Positions 20,788 through 30,080 of a DNA stretch of 64,000 nt are shown one piece after another. The DNA is from Spiroplasma apis B31 (GTDB lineage Bacteria; Bacillota_I; Bacilli_A; Mycoplasmatales; Mycoplasmataceae). The notes beneath the pieces are model-generated. The model made no database searches and was not told where the DNA came from. It worked only from the letters and a program-made list of their open reading frames with translations. Within the stretch, counting starts at the first letter, position 1; every line of letters starts with the position of its first letter. The stretch is taken from assembly GCF_000500935.1 (NCBI RefSeq), contig NC_022998.1:310001-374000 (forward strand). Reading direction: 5' to 3'. A program made the position numbers and the translations under genes.

Positions 20788-21648
20788 GTGGCAGAAAGAA
20801 TTACATTGCGGGACATAGTTGCAATTAATGATGCGCTAACTCATAAAAGCTATGAATCTCGTAATGAGTTTTTGACTTATGTTGATGTAATAGGTGAATA
20901 TTTAGATGAAACATTTTTCAAACAAGATGCCATAATTGAGAGACTAGTACATTATTGTGAAAAGAGTGCACGTTATTTAAATATACAAATCACTAAAAAC
21001 GAAAATATAAAATTAACCATAAAACATATTGCGGACTACATAAAAATTTGTAAAAAAGCATTAGAAAAAGCATTATATAGTGATCGAGATATATTCGATT
21101 TCAAAATCTTTGTTGAAATTAAAAGTATTGTTCGCTACTTCCTAGAAAAAACCTATGAATACAGCTCATTGTCTGATTATAAGACTTTGTTTGGCATAAA
21201 TACAGTTGAGTTTCACCAACAAAACGAGACATTCAAATATTTGTATACTGTTTTTGATAAATTTACATATATTGCTAGGCACCTAAATGATAAATATTAC
21301 AAAAATATAAAAAGTGATTATAATGAAAATGGTTTGAAATTTTTTGTAGATTTCCCAAAAGATATCGGATTTCTAACTAATAGTTTAATCGATCATGAAA
21401 AATTAACTATTTGTATCGAAACAATAACTATATCAAAAGCTTGACATTATATTAGAAGGTTAAGAAATGTATTGGAACATGATTTCGCAGACCCTAGTTT
21501 TAAGTACAATATTTCTTTTTCGATAGACTTACTATTTATAATTGTCGGTAGAATAATGATAGCGCTGAATAAATACTTAAAGCCCGAAAGACAACTAATT
21601 GAGACTTTGGAAAAACTTAAAGAAAAAGGCGAAACAGTTAAGGAATAA
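20788..21648 (+). CDS. Hypothetical helical protein with an R-x4-H (HEPN-like) motif, 286 aa
   Basis: The only suitably placed start after TAGGAGTTG is GTG 20788; a TATAAT-like element lies about 25 bases upstream. The product is soluble and almost wholly helix-prone. Near the C-terminus (Arg226 to His231) it reads RRLRNVLEHDF, the R-x4-H arrangement of HEPN ribonuclease or nucleotidyl-binding domains, followed by a long hydrophobic helix. UGA(Trp) at 21442. It starts the run that continues with scpA (2 bases later), scpB and rluB, so it is probably co-expressed with the condensin regulators. Family not otherwise recognised; the HEPN assignment is tentative. Confidence 0.75.
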
Positions 21649-21650
21649 AT

Positions 21651-22403
21651 ATGGAACGATGACAATCTTTAAATTTAAATAATTTCAACGGACCCTTAGA
21701 TCTATTGCTTCATATGATCAAGGAAAAACAATTGAATATTATGGATATCAATTTATTGGAATTATCAAATCAATATATAAAATATATTCAAAAGTGTGAA
21801 GAGCTAGATATTGAAGTTGCAAGCGAATACCTTGTGATGGCTGCATATCTTATTGAACTGAAGTCTAAATTATTAATCCCAAAGGAAGTTGTTGAGGTTG
21901 ATTCAGATTATGAAGAAAATCAAAGACAAGAATTATTATCACGCTTAATGGAATATCATAAGATCAAGGAAGTAACAAGCTTTTTCAAAGAACAACAAGA
22001 GGATTCTTTAAAGGTATATAGTAAACCAAAATCTGTTTTCAAGATAACTAAAATTGATGATGATAATTTACCATTAGCGCCGAATAATATTGATATCGAT
22101 AAGTTTGCAAAAATATTTTTAAAAGCTATTGAAAAAAAACAATCAACTGTAATGGAAACTAACACATTGACAAACGTAGATGTATCACCAGAAGAAATTG
22201 CTGTTGAAATAAGAAATTTTTTAGAAAAAAATAGAATAAAAAAAATAAAACTGAGTGATTTGATAGAAGAAAAACATTTCACTTTAAGAATGCTAGTTGC
22301 TACATTTCTAGCTGTTTTAGATTTAGCGTCTAAAAAAATTATTTATATTTATCAAGAAGTTGATGATGTAATAATTGATTATTTAGTTAGTGAAAGGGAA
22401 TAA
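21651..22403 (+). CDS. scpA: Segregation and condensation protein A
   Basis: Kleisin subunit that bridges SMC heads with ScpB for chromosome compaction and segregation. ATG 21651 is 2 bases after the preceding stop; AAGGAATAA in that gene end is the ribosome site. The diagnostic FNGPLDLLLHMIKEKQLNIMDI sequence is at residues 12-33. The C-terminal winged-helix region binds SMC (LVATFLAVLDLASKKIIYIYQ). Residue 4 is Trp by UGA. 250 residues, normal. The start of scpB lies 5 bases further on. Confidence 0.96.
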
Positions 22404-22408
22404 TACCT

Positions 22409-22966
22409 ATGGAGTTTAATAAAAAATTAGCAATTACAGAGGGGCTTCTTTTTGTTAATGGAGATGATGGTGTCTCAATAGATGATTTGAAGTTTATTTT
22501 AAACACAGAAGAAGACACTATAATCGAAAAAATACTTGACTCTTTAAAAGATAAATATAGAGGTGACGAATCCAGTGGTTTAGATATTCAAAAGTTTGCA
22601 AGAAATAAATTCAGGATGATAACCAAAAAAGAAAATGCCGAGCATTATGCTAAGTTATCTAATATTAAAACAGAAGCGAAGTTATCAACTGCAAGCATCG
22701 AAACTTTGTCTATTATTGCCTACAAAGGCCCAATATCAAAAGCTAAAGTCGAGGACATTAGAGGCGTTAATTGCGAGACAATATTTTATAAATTAAAGTT
22801 AAGAAACTTAATTGAAGAAGCGGGTAAATCATCAGACTTAGGGAAACCAATGTTGTATAAAGTTACCGATGATTTCTTAAAGTACTTTAATTTAAATAGC
22901 CTTGATGATTTACCAAAGTTAAAAGAAACAATAGAAGAAGAAAAAGATATTTTCAAAAGAGATTAG
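22409..22966 (+). CDS. scpB: Segregation and condensation protein B
   Basis: Dimeric winged-helix partner of ScpA in the SMC complex. GGGAATAATACCT precedes ATG 22409. Family blocks present: ITEGLLFVNGDDGVS, ALETL-like STASIETLSIIAYKGPISKAKVEDIRGVN, and RNLIEEAGKSSDLGKPMLYKVTDDFLKYF. 185 residues, no UGA. Adjacent rluB follows the common Firmicute/Mollicute order scpA-scpB-rluB. Confidence 0.97.
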   Translation: MEFNKKLAITEGLLFVNGDDGVSIDDLKFILNTEEDTIIEKILDSLKDKYRGDESSGLDIQKFARNKFRMITKKENAEHYAKLSNIKTEAKLSTASIETLSIIAYKGPISKAKVEDIRGVNCETIFYKLKLRNLIEEAGKSSDLGKPMLYKVTDDFLKYFNLNSLDDLPKLKETIEEEKDIFKRD

Positions 22967-22970
22967 TTAT

Positions 22971-23720
22971 ATGGAACGTTTACAAAAAATTATAGCAACA
23001 AGAGGTTATTGTTCAAGAAGACAAGCCGAAACTTTAATCACAAGCGGTAAAGTTAAAGTTAATGGGATCGTAGTTACAGAACTTGGTTCGAAATTTAATT
23101 GTGATGTAGAGATTAAAATTAATAATAAAAAACTAGAAATTGTTAAAGAAAAAGTTTATTATTTATTTAATAAACCAAGATTGGTTGTTACTACTATGTA
23201 TGACCCTAAAGAGAGAAAAACTGTTGCTGACTTTTTTAAAGATAGCAAAATTAGGGTATATCCAGTAGGTAGGTTGGATTATGATGTTAGTGGTGCATTA
23301 ATAATGACAAACGATGGAGAATTTGCTAACTTTGTTATGCACCCAAAGTATGAATTTAGAAAAACATATCAAGCGCTTTGTGATAGTAAAGTAACTAAAC
23401 AACAAATCAAAAACTTATTAAACGGTGTTATCATTGATGAAGATTATAAAACAAAAGCAATACATGCTGCATTACTGAAATATGATGATCAATATAATGA
23501 GTCAATAGTTGAAATAACTATAGCCGAAGGTAGAAAACATCATATTAAAAAAATGTTAATAGCTGCTGATATAAATTTGAAAAAGTTAAAAAGAACGCAA
23601 ATAGAGTTTTTAACAATCAATGATATTGAAGTTGGTAAGTTTAGAAGTTTAAAACCACACGAAATTAAACAATTCTACGGTATTTATAATTCAATATCTA
23701 AAAAGAATAATAAGGAGTAA
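22971..23720 (+). CDS. rluB: Ribosomal large-subunit pseudouridine synthase, RsuA/RluB family
   Basis: Isomerises a uridine in 23S rRNA helix 89-93 region (by homology U2605). N-terminal S4 RNA-binding domain: LQKIIATRGYCSRRQAETLI. Catalytic domain motif YPVGRLDYDVSGALIMTNDG contains the active-site Asp. Then FRKTYQAL and EGRKHHIKKML are typical of the family. ATG 22971, 249 residues, no UGA. Tight spacing to scpB (4 bases) and to the nucleoside kinase gene (3 bases) indicates one operon. Confidence 0.93.
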   Translation: MERLQKIIATRGYCSRRQAETLITSGKVKVNGIVVTELGSKFNCDVEIKINNKKLEIVKEKVYYLFNKPRLVVTTMYDPKERKTVADFFKDSKIRVYPVGRLDYDVSGALIMTNDGEFANFVMHPKYEFRKTYQALCDSKVTKQQIKNLLNGVIIDEDYKTKAIHAALLKYDDQYNESIVEITIAEGRKHHIKKMLIAADINLKKLKRTQIEFLTINDIEVGKFRSLKPHEIKQFYGIYNSISKKNNKE

Positions 23721-23723
23721 TTT

Positions 23724-24341
23724 ATGAGAATAGCATTATTTGGAACTGTAGGAGCTGGCAAATCAACAATTTCTGAGTTAATTTCAAAGCAACTTGGTTA
23801 TGAAATATTTCCTGAACCAATTGATAATAACCCTTATTTTGATGATTATTACAAAGACATGAAAGCAAATGTTTTTAAAATGCAAATCTATATGTTAACA
23901 GCAAGAAGTCGACAATTATTAGAAGCAAAATCATTAAAAAATGTAATTTTTGATAGAACAATTCTTGAAGATCCAATTTTTGTTACAGTTAATCATGATT
24001 TAAAAACCATGAACGATATTGATTACAAAACTTACACCGATTTTTACGAACAAGTTATAATACCAAGTCTTGGATATAAGTCAGAGTTTGATTTAGTTAT
24101 TTATTTGAAGTTATCAACAGATAAGGCTATCGAAAGAATTAAAGATAGAGGAAGAATTCAAGAACTAGAAACGCCTTATGAGTATTGGGAGTTACTAAAT
24201 AAAAGGTACGATGACTTTTTCGAAAGAAGAAAACATATGTTCAATTTCTTAGTTGTCGATGCTGAAAGTGACGATTTAGAAGAAAAAATGGAAATTATTA
24301 TGAATAAAATATACGAAATTGAACCCAATTTGGTAAAATAA
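23724..24341 (+). CDS. Deoxynucleoside kinase (deoxyadenosine/deoxyguanosine kinase family)
   Basis: Salvage enzyme that phosphorylates deoxynucleosides at the 5' position. P-loop GTVGAGKST at residues 7-15, the substrate-binding EPIDNNPYFDDYY, DRT near residue 76 with ILEDPIFV after it, and the LID region RIKDRGRIQE. AAGGAG before ATG 23724; 205 residues. Substrate range cannot be read from sequence; Mollicute members act on dAdo, dGuo or dCyd. Essential for a cell that imports nucleosides. Confidence 0.9.
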   Translation: MRIALFGTVGAGKSTISELISKQLGYEIFPEPIDNNPYFDDYYKDMKANVFKMQIYMLTARSRQLLEAKSLKNVIFDRTILEDPIFVTVNHDLKTMNDIDYKTYTDFYEQVIIPSLGYKSEFDLVIYLKLSTDKAIERIKDRGRIQELETPYEYWELLNKRYDDFFERRKHMFNFLVVDAESDDLEEKMEIIMNKIYEIEPNLVK

Positions 24342-24371
24342 ATTAGTTTAAATTATGTGAAAGGAATATTT

Positions 24372-25088
24372 ATGGGAAGAGCTCACGAAGTAAGAAAACA
24401 AAGTATGGAAAAAACAGCAGCTATGAAATCTGCTATTTATGGAAGGGCTTCTAAAGAAATTTATATGGCTGCAAAAAATGGTAGCTCTGATCCTGAGGCA
24501 AACTTGGCATTAAGAAGTGCAATTGATAAAGCAAAATCAAAACAAGTTCCTACAGATGTAATTAATAGGGCTATAAAAAAAGCAGAGGGTGGCGAAGCTG
24601 AAAATTACGTTTCTAATCGTTATGAAGGGTATGGACCCGGAAATTCAATGATAATTGTTGACTCTTTAACTAGTAATGTTAATAGAGCAATAGCAGAAAT
24701 AAGGGATGCATTTAATAAAAATGGGGGAAAGATTGCCAACTCAGGTTCGGTTTCTCATTCTTTCCAACCTACTAGTTTGTTTGCGTTTGAAGAAAAGTCC
24801 GTTGAAGAAGTTCTAGAATTATTGATGGACACAGATGCAGAAGTTAATGATGTTATTGAAGAAGATGGATTAACAATGGTATATGCATCATTTCAATCTT
24901 TTAATGCAGTTAAAACAGCTTTAGACAAAGCGGGTTTAAAGAATTATAAATTGGCAGAAACTACTATGTTGGCTGATGATTTCATTAAAATTAATGATGA
25001 AGAAACAAAATTACAGTTTAATAAGCTTATAAATAAATTAAATGAACTTGAAGATGTACAAGAAGTTTATCACAACGTTGAAATTTAA
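24372..25088 (+). CDS. YebC/PmpR family DNA-binding regulatory protein
   Basis: ATG 24372 (AAAGGA 8-13 bases upstream) is preferred to in-frame GTG 24357. The 238-residue product begins MGRAHEVRKQSMEKTAAMKS, the YeeN-type opening. NRAIKKAEGGEAENY is the family signature helix, and YEGYGPGNSMIIVDSLT and the GGKIANSGSVSHSF segment follow. YebC-family members bind DNA, and some were shown to act in translation of proline stretches. No UGA. It ends the scpA operon and is followed by a strong terminator. Confidence 0.92.
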   Translation: MGRAHEVRKQSMEKTAAMKSAIYGRASKEIYMAAKNGSSDPEANLALRSAIDKAKSKQVPTDVINRAIKKAEGGEAENYVSNRYEGYGPGNSMIIVDSLTSNVNRAIAEIRDAFNKNGGKIANSGSVSHSFQPTSLFAFEEKSVEEVLELLMDTDAEVNDVIEEDGLTMVYASFQSFNAVKTALDKAGLKNYKLAETTMLADDFIKINDEETKLQFNKLINKLNELEDVQEVYHNVEI

Positions 25089-25097
25089 GTAAATATA

Positions 25098-25130
25098 TTA
25101 TAAAAACCACCATTAAGGTGGTTTTTATAA
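25098..25130 (+). terminator. Intrinsic terminator after the scpA-yebC run
   Basis: 14-bp stem TTATAAAAACCACC/GGTGGTTTTTATAA (25098-25111 with 25117-25130), loop ATTAA. Confidence 0.93.
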
Positions 25131-25226
25131 TTAGTTAAGTTTATGAAATTTGTTTTCAATTTATCAGGTTAATCTAAAATTAAGAAACACTTATATATTG
25201 ATATACTATCTAAAAGGAGATAAGTA

Positions 25227-26867
25227 ATGAAAAAAGTTTTAATATTAATCAGCAGTAACTTTTTATTTTTAATCGGTACAGTCCAAACATTAAGTTGTAG
25301 TATTCAAATAAAAAACGATGATCAAAATTTAAAGGACCTTAGAACAATAAATACTAGTTTAGGAGAATTTGAAGGTTATGAGGAACTTCCTTCATTACCA
25401 TTATTAATTGCTAGAGTAAATAAGGTTAATACCGGCTTAGATTTGAATTCAAGTGATATATCGTTGGTTGAAGAAACTCTAACTGTTTTTAATGCTAGAA
25501 TAAAAGGTAATGGAAAAAATGTGATTGGAGAATGCTTGTTAACATTTAAATACATCCATAAAAAAGGGAACTTAACAGATTTAATAACTAAAACTAATTT
25601 AGGAAACATAAAAGATAATACAAATATGCCTAGTAATAGCATTTTATTAAATAAAATTAATGATATTAATAATACTAAGTTTACCTTTGATGATATTTCT
25701 ATATCAGAAGTGAATGAATCAAGTGCAAGGATAAGTGCAAACCCTCAGTCAACTAAGTATGAAGGAGAAGTTTCTATCAGTTATAATTACAAAAAAGTGG
25801 AAAGTATTGAAGTCAAGAATTTAATAAACAAGACTTATTTAGGTAAAATTTACTCACAAAAGAGTGTTTTTACAAGTGAAGAGATACTTGAAGCTGCATC
25901 ATTTCACAATGATAATTTTGATAAATCCATCTCAGATGCCTTAATAGTTACAAACATAACCTCAACATCAGCTATTATTAAATCAAATAGTAATTATTCT
26001 ACATTCCGAGGAGAAGTTTTGGTAAATTATGAAGGCAAAGAGAAGGTATCGTTAACAAACTCAATCAAAAATAAAGAGTTCGGTTTAATAAGAGGTGCCA
26101 AAAACGACAACGGGCAGGTCAAAATTGATGTTGACGCTTTTTTAAAACAACTTATGCTAGAAAATCCTCATTTTAACACTGAATATATACGAAATGGTAT
26201 AAGTGACGAACCTTATTATAGTCCAGATAAAAAGAAATATTTTTTGGTTTTAAGTGTGGCGAATAGTCATCCAATAATCCCATATAAACATAATACTGGA
26301 TGTAGTATATATTTTGAAATTGATAATGATAAAACTGTATTCAATAAAAAAGATTTGAAGGATGAAATCAAAATGGTAAACATCGGAGAAATCGATGGAT
26401 ATATTGATAGTTTTAATAGGGATGTTAATGTTGTTTTTGAGAAAATAAATGAATTGAATAATATATCTTTGGATTATCAATTTATGTACTATTTATTAAG
26501 TTGGGTCGGAAATAACAAAGTAAAAATCATAGCAAAAAATGATAATCCTACATATAAAGGTGAAGTTGAAATAACATACAATTATAACAAGTTAGATAAA
26601 TTAGGAAACCTTGAAGAAATCATAAAAGATAGAAATTTAGGTGAAATATTTACCTATCGTTCTTCAGATTACAAAGTTTATCGTCATACAATCAAAGTCT
26701 TGTTAAATGCAAAGTATCCTAAAGCTAACTTAATATTAGATTATGACATAAATATTGTTGATATTACAGATACTAACTTCAAAGTGGAAATCTTAGATAC
26801 TGGAAAATACTTTGGTTCAAGTTTCTTGATGAGCTATTATAAAATAAAAAAAGATACTTGGATTTAA
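25227..26867 (+). CDS. Repeat lipoprotein, 546 aa, six modules of about 80 residues
   Basis: AAAAGGAGAT precedes ATG 25227. The signal peptide ends in TLSC with lipid Cys24. The mature part is built from six related modules whose first hydrophobic-Gly pairs fall at residues 45, 125, 205, 285, 386 and 471. Modules start LG(E/N/K)I or similar and end with an (S/A)A-I-x-(S/A)N-x4-Y-x-G-E-V-x-I-x-Y strand pattern. No UGA codon in the frame; tgg is used for Trp. The same module type occurs in the 51339 lipoprotein. Probably an exposed beta-rich surface protein; partner unknown. Confidence 0.85.
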   Translation: MKKVLILISSNFLFLIGTVQTLSCSIQIKNDDQNLKDLRTINTSLGEFEGYEELPSLPLLIARVNKVNTGLDLNSSDISLVEETLTVFNARIKGNGKNVIGECLLTFKYIHKKGNLTDLITKTNLGNIKDNTNMPSNSILLNKINDINNTKFTFDDISISEVNESSARISANPQSTKYEGEVSISYNYKKVESIEVKNLINKTYLGKIYSQKSVFTSEEILEAASFHNDNFDKSISDALIVTNITSTSAIIKSNSNYSTFRGEVLVNYEGKEKVSLTNSIKNKEFGLIRGAKNDNGQVKIDVDAFLKQLMLENPHFNTEYIRNGISDEPYYSPDKKKYFLVLSVANSHPIIPYKHNTGCSIYFEIDNDKTVFNKKDLKDEIKMVNIGEIDGYIDSFNRDVNVVFEKINELNNISLDYQFMYYLLSWVGNNKVKIIAKNDNPTYKGEVEITYNYNKLDKLGNLEEIIKDRNLGEIFTYRSSDYKVYRHTIKVLLNAKYPKANLILDYDINIVDITDTNFKVEILDTGKYFGSSFLMSYYKIKKDTWI

Positions 26868-26957
26868 TGGTATTTATAATTACTTTAATAGGACTAAGAT
26901 TTAACAAATATCATTAAAGTGATATTGCCAAAACATTTTCTAAAAAAATTATATTTT

Positions 26958-26986
26958 TTAATCTTATCTATTAAGATTTTTTTATA
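26958..26986 (+). terminator. Intrinsic terminator
   Basis: AATCTTA/TAAGATT stem (26960-26966 with 26972-26978), loop TCTAT, T-run. It closes the repeat-lipoprotein transcript about 90 bases after its stop; a second small palindrome (ATATCAT/GTGATAT) precedes it. Confidence 0.75.
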
Positions 26987-27027
26987 TTCCTTTAACTTAT
27001 TAAAAAAATACTTGGTTTTTTCTTTGT

Positions 27028-27033
27028 TATAAT
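27028..27033 (+). promoter_or_regulatory. Candidate -10 element of glpX
   Basis: TATAAT 23 bases before the glpX start, with TTAGGAGAG as ribosome site between; no clear -35. Confidence 0.5.
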
Positions 27034-27056
27034 AGTAATTGATTAGGAGAGTTTAA

Positions 27057-28076
27057 ATGAATAAAGATGTTGTTTTATTGCGCACTGTTGAGTTAGCAGC
27101 AATTGCTTCTTATAAATATATTGGTTTGAAAGATAAAAATAAGATTGATCAAGCAGCTGTCGAAGCTTTTGAAGTAATGCTTAAGAATGAGCAGGGTTTC
27201 AAATTAAAAATAGTTAATGGTGAAGGAGAGTTGGATGAAGCACCAATGTTGTTTGTGGGCCAAATATTAGGTAGTCCAAGCAGTTATGATGCACCAATAT
27301 TTGATGCATCAGTCGACCCAATTGAGGGTACAAATCCCGCTGCTTATAACTTTGCAGGTAGTATTTCCACAATTGCAATTTCCAGGGAAAATACAATGTT
27401 ACAACTCCCAGAAATGTATATGGAGAAGGTATTTGTTAGCAATGAGTTCAATGAAATATTAGATTTAAACTCAGGAATAATAGAAATAATTAAAAAAATG
27501 CAACTAAAGGTCAATAGAAAAGACATTAAATGTATTGTTTTAGATAAACCCAGACACCAAAAGATCATTAAAGAATTAAATGATCTTGGTGTAATTATTA
27601 GACTAATAAAAGATGGTGATGTTTTAGCTGCTATTGATGTTGTAAATGGTGAAGCTGATATTGTTTATGGTATTGGAGGTGCTCCTGAAGGATGTTTGAT
27701 GGCTTCTTTGGCAATTGCTTCTGGTTGTAGGATGCAATGTCGTTTAGTTTCTTATGGAGATATTTGACCAAATGAAGAAGAGACTAAAAATAGAATATTA
27801 AAAGAATCAGCATGGTTATCAAAACATAATATCGATTTCACAACTATATTGTCAGATATAGATTTAGTAGCGGATAATAGAACAAGTTTTTTTGCCTCCG
27901 GTTTAACAGCTGGTGGAACTTTAAAACCAATAAACTATAAGGATGGGAAGTTTTTTGTGAATGCTTTCATGGCTAGTCATGGTATTGTAAGGAATATAAA
28001 ATCGGTTTATGATGTGAAAAAAGTTAATACTTTAAAGCCTGAAATTAAATATTTATTTGATAAGTATAAGCGTTAA
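27057..28076 (+). CDS. glpX: Fructose-1,6-bisphosphatase class II
   Basis: Hydrolyses fructose-1,6-bisphosphate; a Li+-sensitive metal phosphatase. The metal-binding motif DPIEGT is at residues 87-92, with GEGELDEAPML upstream (acidic ligands around 57-61). IVYGIGGAPEGCLMASLAIASGC is the substrate-loop region. AGGAGAG before ATG 27057; UGA(Trp) at 27765. 339 residues, normal length. In a glycolytic Mollicute the enzyme may serve sugar-phosphate balance or dephosphorylate another substrate; only the family is certain. Confidence 0.93.
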
Positions 28077-28096
28077 AAAAAGGAGCAATAAAATTA

Positions 28097-28888
28097 ATGG
28101 AAAATATACATAAAATATTATTGATAGGTGTTTTATTAACACTTTTGACCTTGTTTTCTTTGAAACTGTACAATACTTTAGTTTATTCCAGAATTAAAGT
28201 AAGAGAAATAAACTCTGCAGATATAAATATATCTACTACAAAAATTGAAGAACTCATAAAGAACTTTCAGAAGTATTTAAAGTGTCCGGATCTGACTATC
28301 GAATATGGAGTAGTAGATAACTATTCAAGAATTTTCAACATGTTAAACAAAAAAAATAAAAAAATCACGATACCTAGATGGGTGATGCCTAGTGTTGGAT
28401 ACGAAATTGATTATCTACTAGCAAGTATTTGATATAATACAAAACGTTATCAAAATGATAAAGAGTTGAAAAAATTTAATTTGTTTTGGTCGGTAATACC
28501 TAAACTAGCTTATTTTATTTACTCATTAACAACAGTTATCTCTATGATGCTTTTCATAATGTATTTCTTTTTCTCAGAAGATAGAATAATGATTGAAGGA
28601 ATATTTATGTGATTAATAAGGATTCCAATTTTCCAAGCACTTTCATTTTTAACTTTTTTTATAATAATTTCTTGTTTATACTTTTCTACAAAAGGTAAAA
28701 ATTGATTAGAAACAAAATATGAAAGGGAAATTGTCTCATTTGTTGATAGTGAGTGTATTGGTTATAAAACTGATATCATAGCAGCTAGAGTGTATTCACT
28801 TGAGTTTAACAAACTCAATTTTGAAATTTTTAGATTTAATCAAAAAACAGAGAACACAAAATTCTTAGGACCCTTTGTTTGCATTTAG
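28097..28888 (+). CDS. Hypothetical membrane protein, 263 aa, possible degenerate YugP-type metallopeptidase
   Basis: AAAAAAAGGAGC before ATG 28097, 20 bases after glpX, so likely co-transcribed. One transmembrane segment at residues 6-26, then a soluble part. Two hydrophobic segments follow near residues 140-165 and 175-200, and a C-terminal soluble stretch. The order (N-terminal helix, about 100 residues, an amphipathic region, then paired helices) recalls YugP-type membrane metallopeptidases, but the HExxH zinc site is absent; the matching place reads VGYEIDYLL. Either a dead relative or unrelated. UGA(Trp) at three sites. Confidence 0.7.
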
Positions 28889-28962
28889 TAACTAAATACA
28901 TTTTAAATTTTAAAAGAAATTTTTAATACCGTGAAAAACGAAGTGTTGAAACTTTAAAGGTG

Positions 28963-28998
28963 TATAATTTTTTTCATAAGAAGCCTTTGGTTTCTTAT
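28963..28998 (+). promoter_or_regulatory. Promoter -10 and 5' hairpin of the first duplicated membrane gene
   Basis: GTGTATAATTT carries a TATAAT at 28963-28968. It is followed by a 10-bp hairpin ATAAGAAGCC/GGTTTCTTAT (28976-28985 with 28989-28998, loop TTT, one G-T pair), ending 4 bases before the GAAAGGAA ribosome site. Confidence 0.5.
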
Positions 28999-29014
28999 AA
29001 GAAAGGAACGTTTT

Positions 29015-29443
29015 ATGAAAAAATCTTGAATAGCAATGTGTGCAAGTTTTGGTGTACTGACAATCATCTCAATCTTATTTTTTGCATTAAAGGATAGTTC
29101 AATTTTTCTATATGATTATTTAAAAGGAAGTAAGTTCCCATCAAATCAAATGCAAATTTGAGCAATCTTGGTAATGGCAGTATCAATACTAGGATTGATT
29201 GTTAGTGGAGTGATTTTATTTTTAAACTTTAAAGATAATGATTCATTAAATAAATATGCAAACTATGCTCATATTTTTGTTGCGGTATTAGTTTTATTCT
29301 CTGCTATTATGATCTTAGTATCAGGAATAACTGTTAAACCTGTATCAAATATGTCAACAGCTATATTTGCTCTTGTGGTGGTTTTCTCTGCTGCAGTAGT
29401 TGGAACAACAGCATGAGTAGCAAAAGATGAATTTACCGCTTAA
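29015..29443 (+). CDS. Duplicated four-helix membrane protein, copy 1 (142 aa)
   Basis: GAAAGGAAC before ATG 29015. MKKSWIAM start (Trp by UGA), with four hydrophobic segments near residues 5-24, 50-72, 85-108 and 112-134. The tail ends TTAWVAKDEFTA. Nearly the same start and end occur in the 29640 gene, with a variable outer loop at residues 26-46. Shape recalls small tetraspan proteins; no known family recognised. Terminator follows at 29480. Confidence 0.8.
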
Positions 29444-29479
29444 AAATGGTAAATAATAAAACAATTTAAATAATGTTTC

Positions 29480-29506
29480 AAACCTCAATTACTGAGGTTT
29501 TTTGTT
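29480..29506 (+). terminator. Intrinsic terminator
   Basis: AAACCTCA/TGAGGTTT stem (29480-29487 with 29493-29500), loop ATTAC, T-run. Confidence 0.9.
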
Positions 29507-29587
29507 ATTCTTATTTAATAATTTGGTCTTGAAAAACAAAATCAAAAAAAACATTAAATTACCCTCATTACTAAAATAACAAGAGTG

Positions 29588-29593
29588 TATAAT
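29588..29593 (+). promoter_or_regulatory. Candidate -10 element of the second duplicated membrane gene
   Basis: GAGTGTATAATTT matches the promoter core of copy 1 (GGTGTATAATTT), indicating that the promoter was duplicated with the gene; no matching 5' hairpin here. Confidence 0.5.
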
Positions 29594-29639
29594 TTATCTA
29601 TAAGTAAATTTATGTTTATTTAATAGGAGGAAAAATTTT

Positions 29640-30080
29640 ATGAAAAAATCATGAATAGCAATGCTTGCAAGCTTTTCTTGTCTACTGATTACTACTGTAG
29701 TATTTTATGCAGCAAAAGACCAGTATGGAGACCCATTTTACTCATTCTTAGATGATCAAAAAGGAAGTTTCCTAGAAAAAAATATGATAATTTGAACATT
29801 ATTATTACTTTCGCTTTCAGCAATAGGACTTTTTGTTAGTCTTATAATTATCATCATGAATGCTAATGGAAATAATAGTTTCAATAAAATAGCAAATTAT
29901 GCCCATCTTTTAGTAGGAGTTGTTATATTTATTGACCTAATTATGATATTGATAGTAGGTATTGGTTTGAAGTCATCTGATAAAGAAGTTATTTTATTTT
30001 TAACATTTATTTCATTGTTCTCACTAGCGGTTGTGGGTACAACAGCGTGAGTAGCTAAGGATGAATTCACAGAGGTTTAA
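29640..30080 (+). CDS. Duplicated four-helix membrane protein, copy 2 (146 aa)
   Basis: TAGGAGGAAAAA before ATG 29640. Begins MKKSWIAMLASF and ends VVGTTAWVAKDEFTEV, like copy 1; four hydrophobic segments with the same spacing. The extracytoplasmic loop after helix 1 differs strongly (QYGDPFYSFLDDQKGS in place of the copy 1 loop), suggesting diversification of an exposed part. UGA(Trp) at three positions. Function unknown. Confidence 0.8.
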
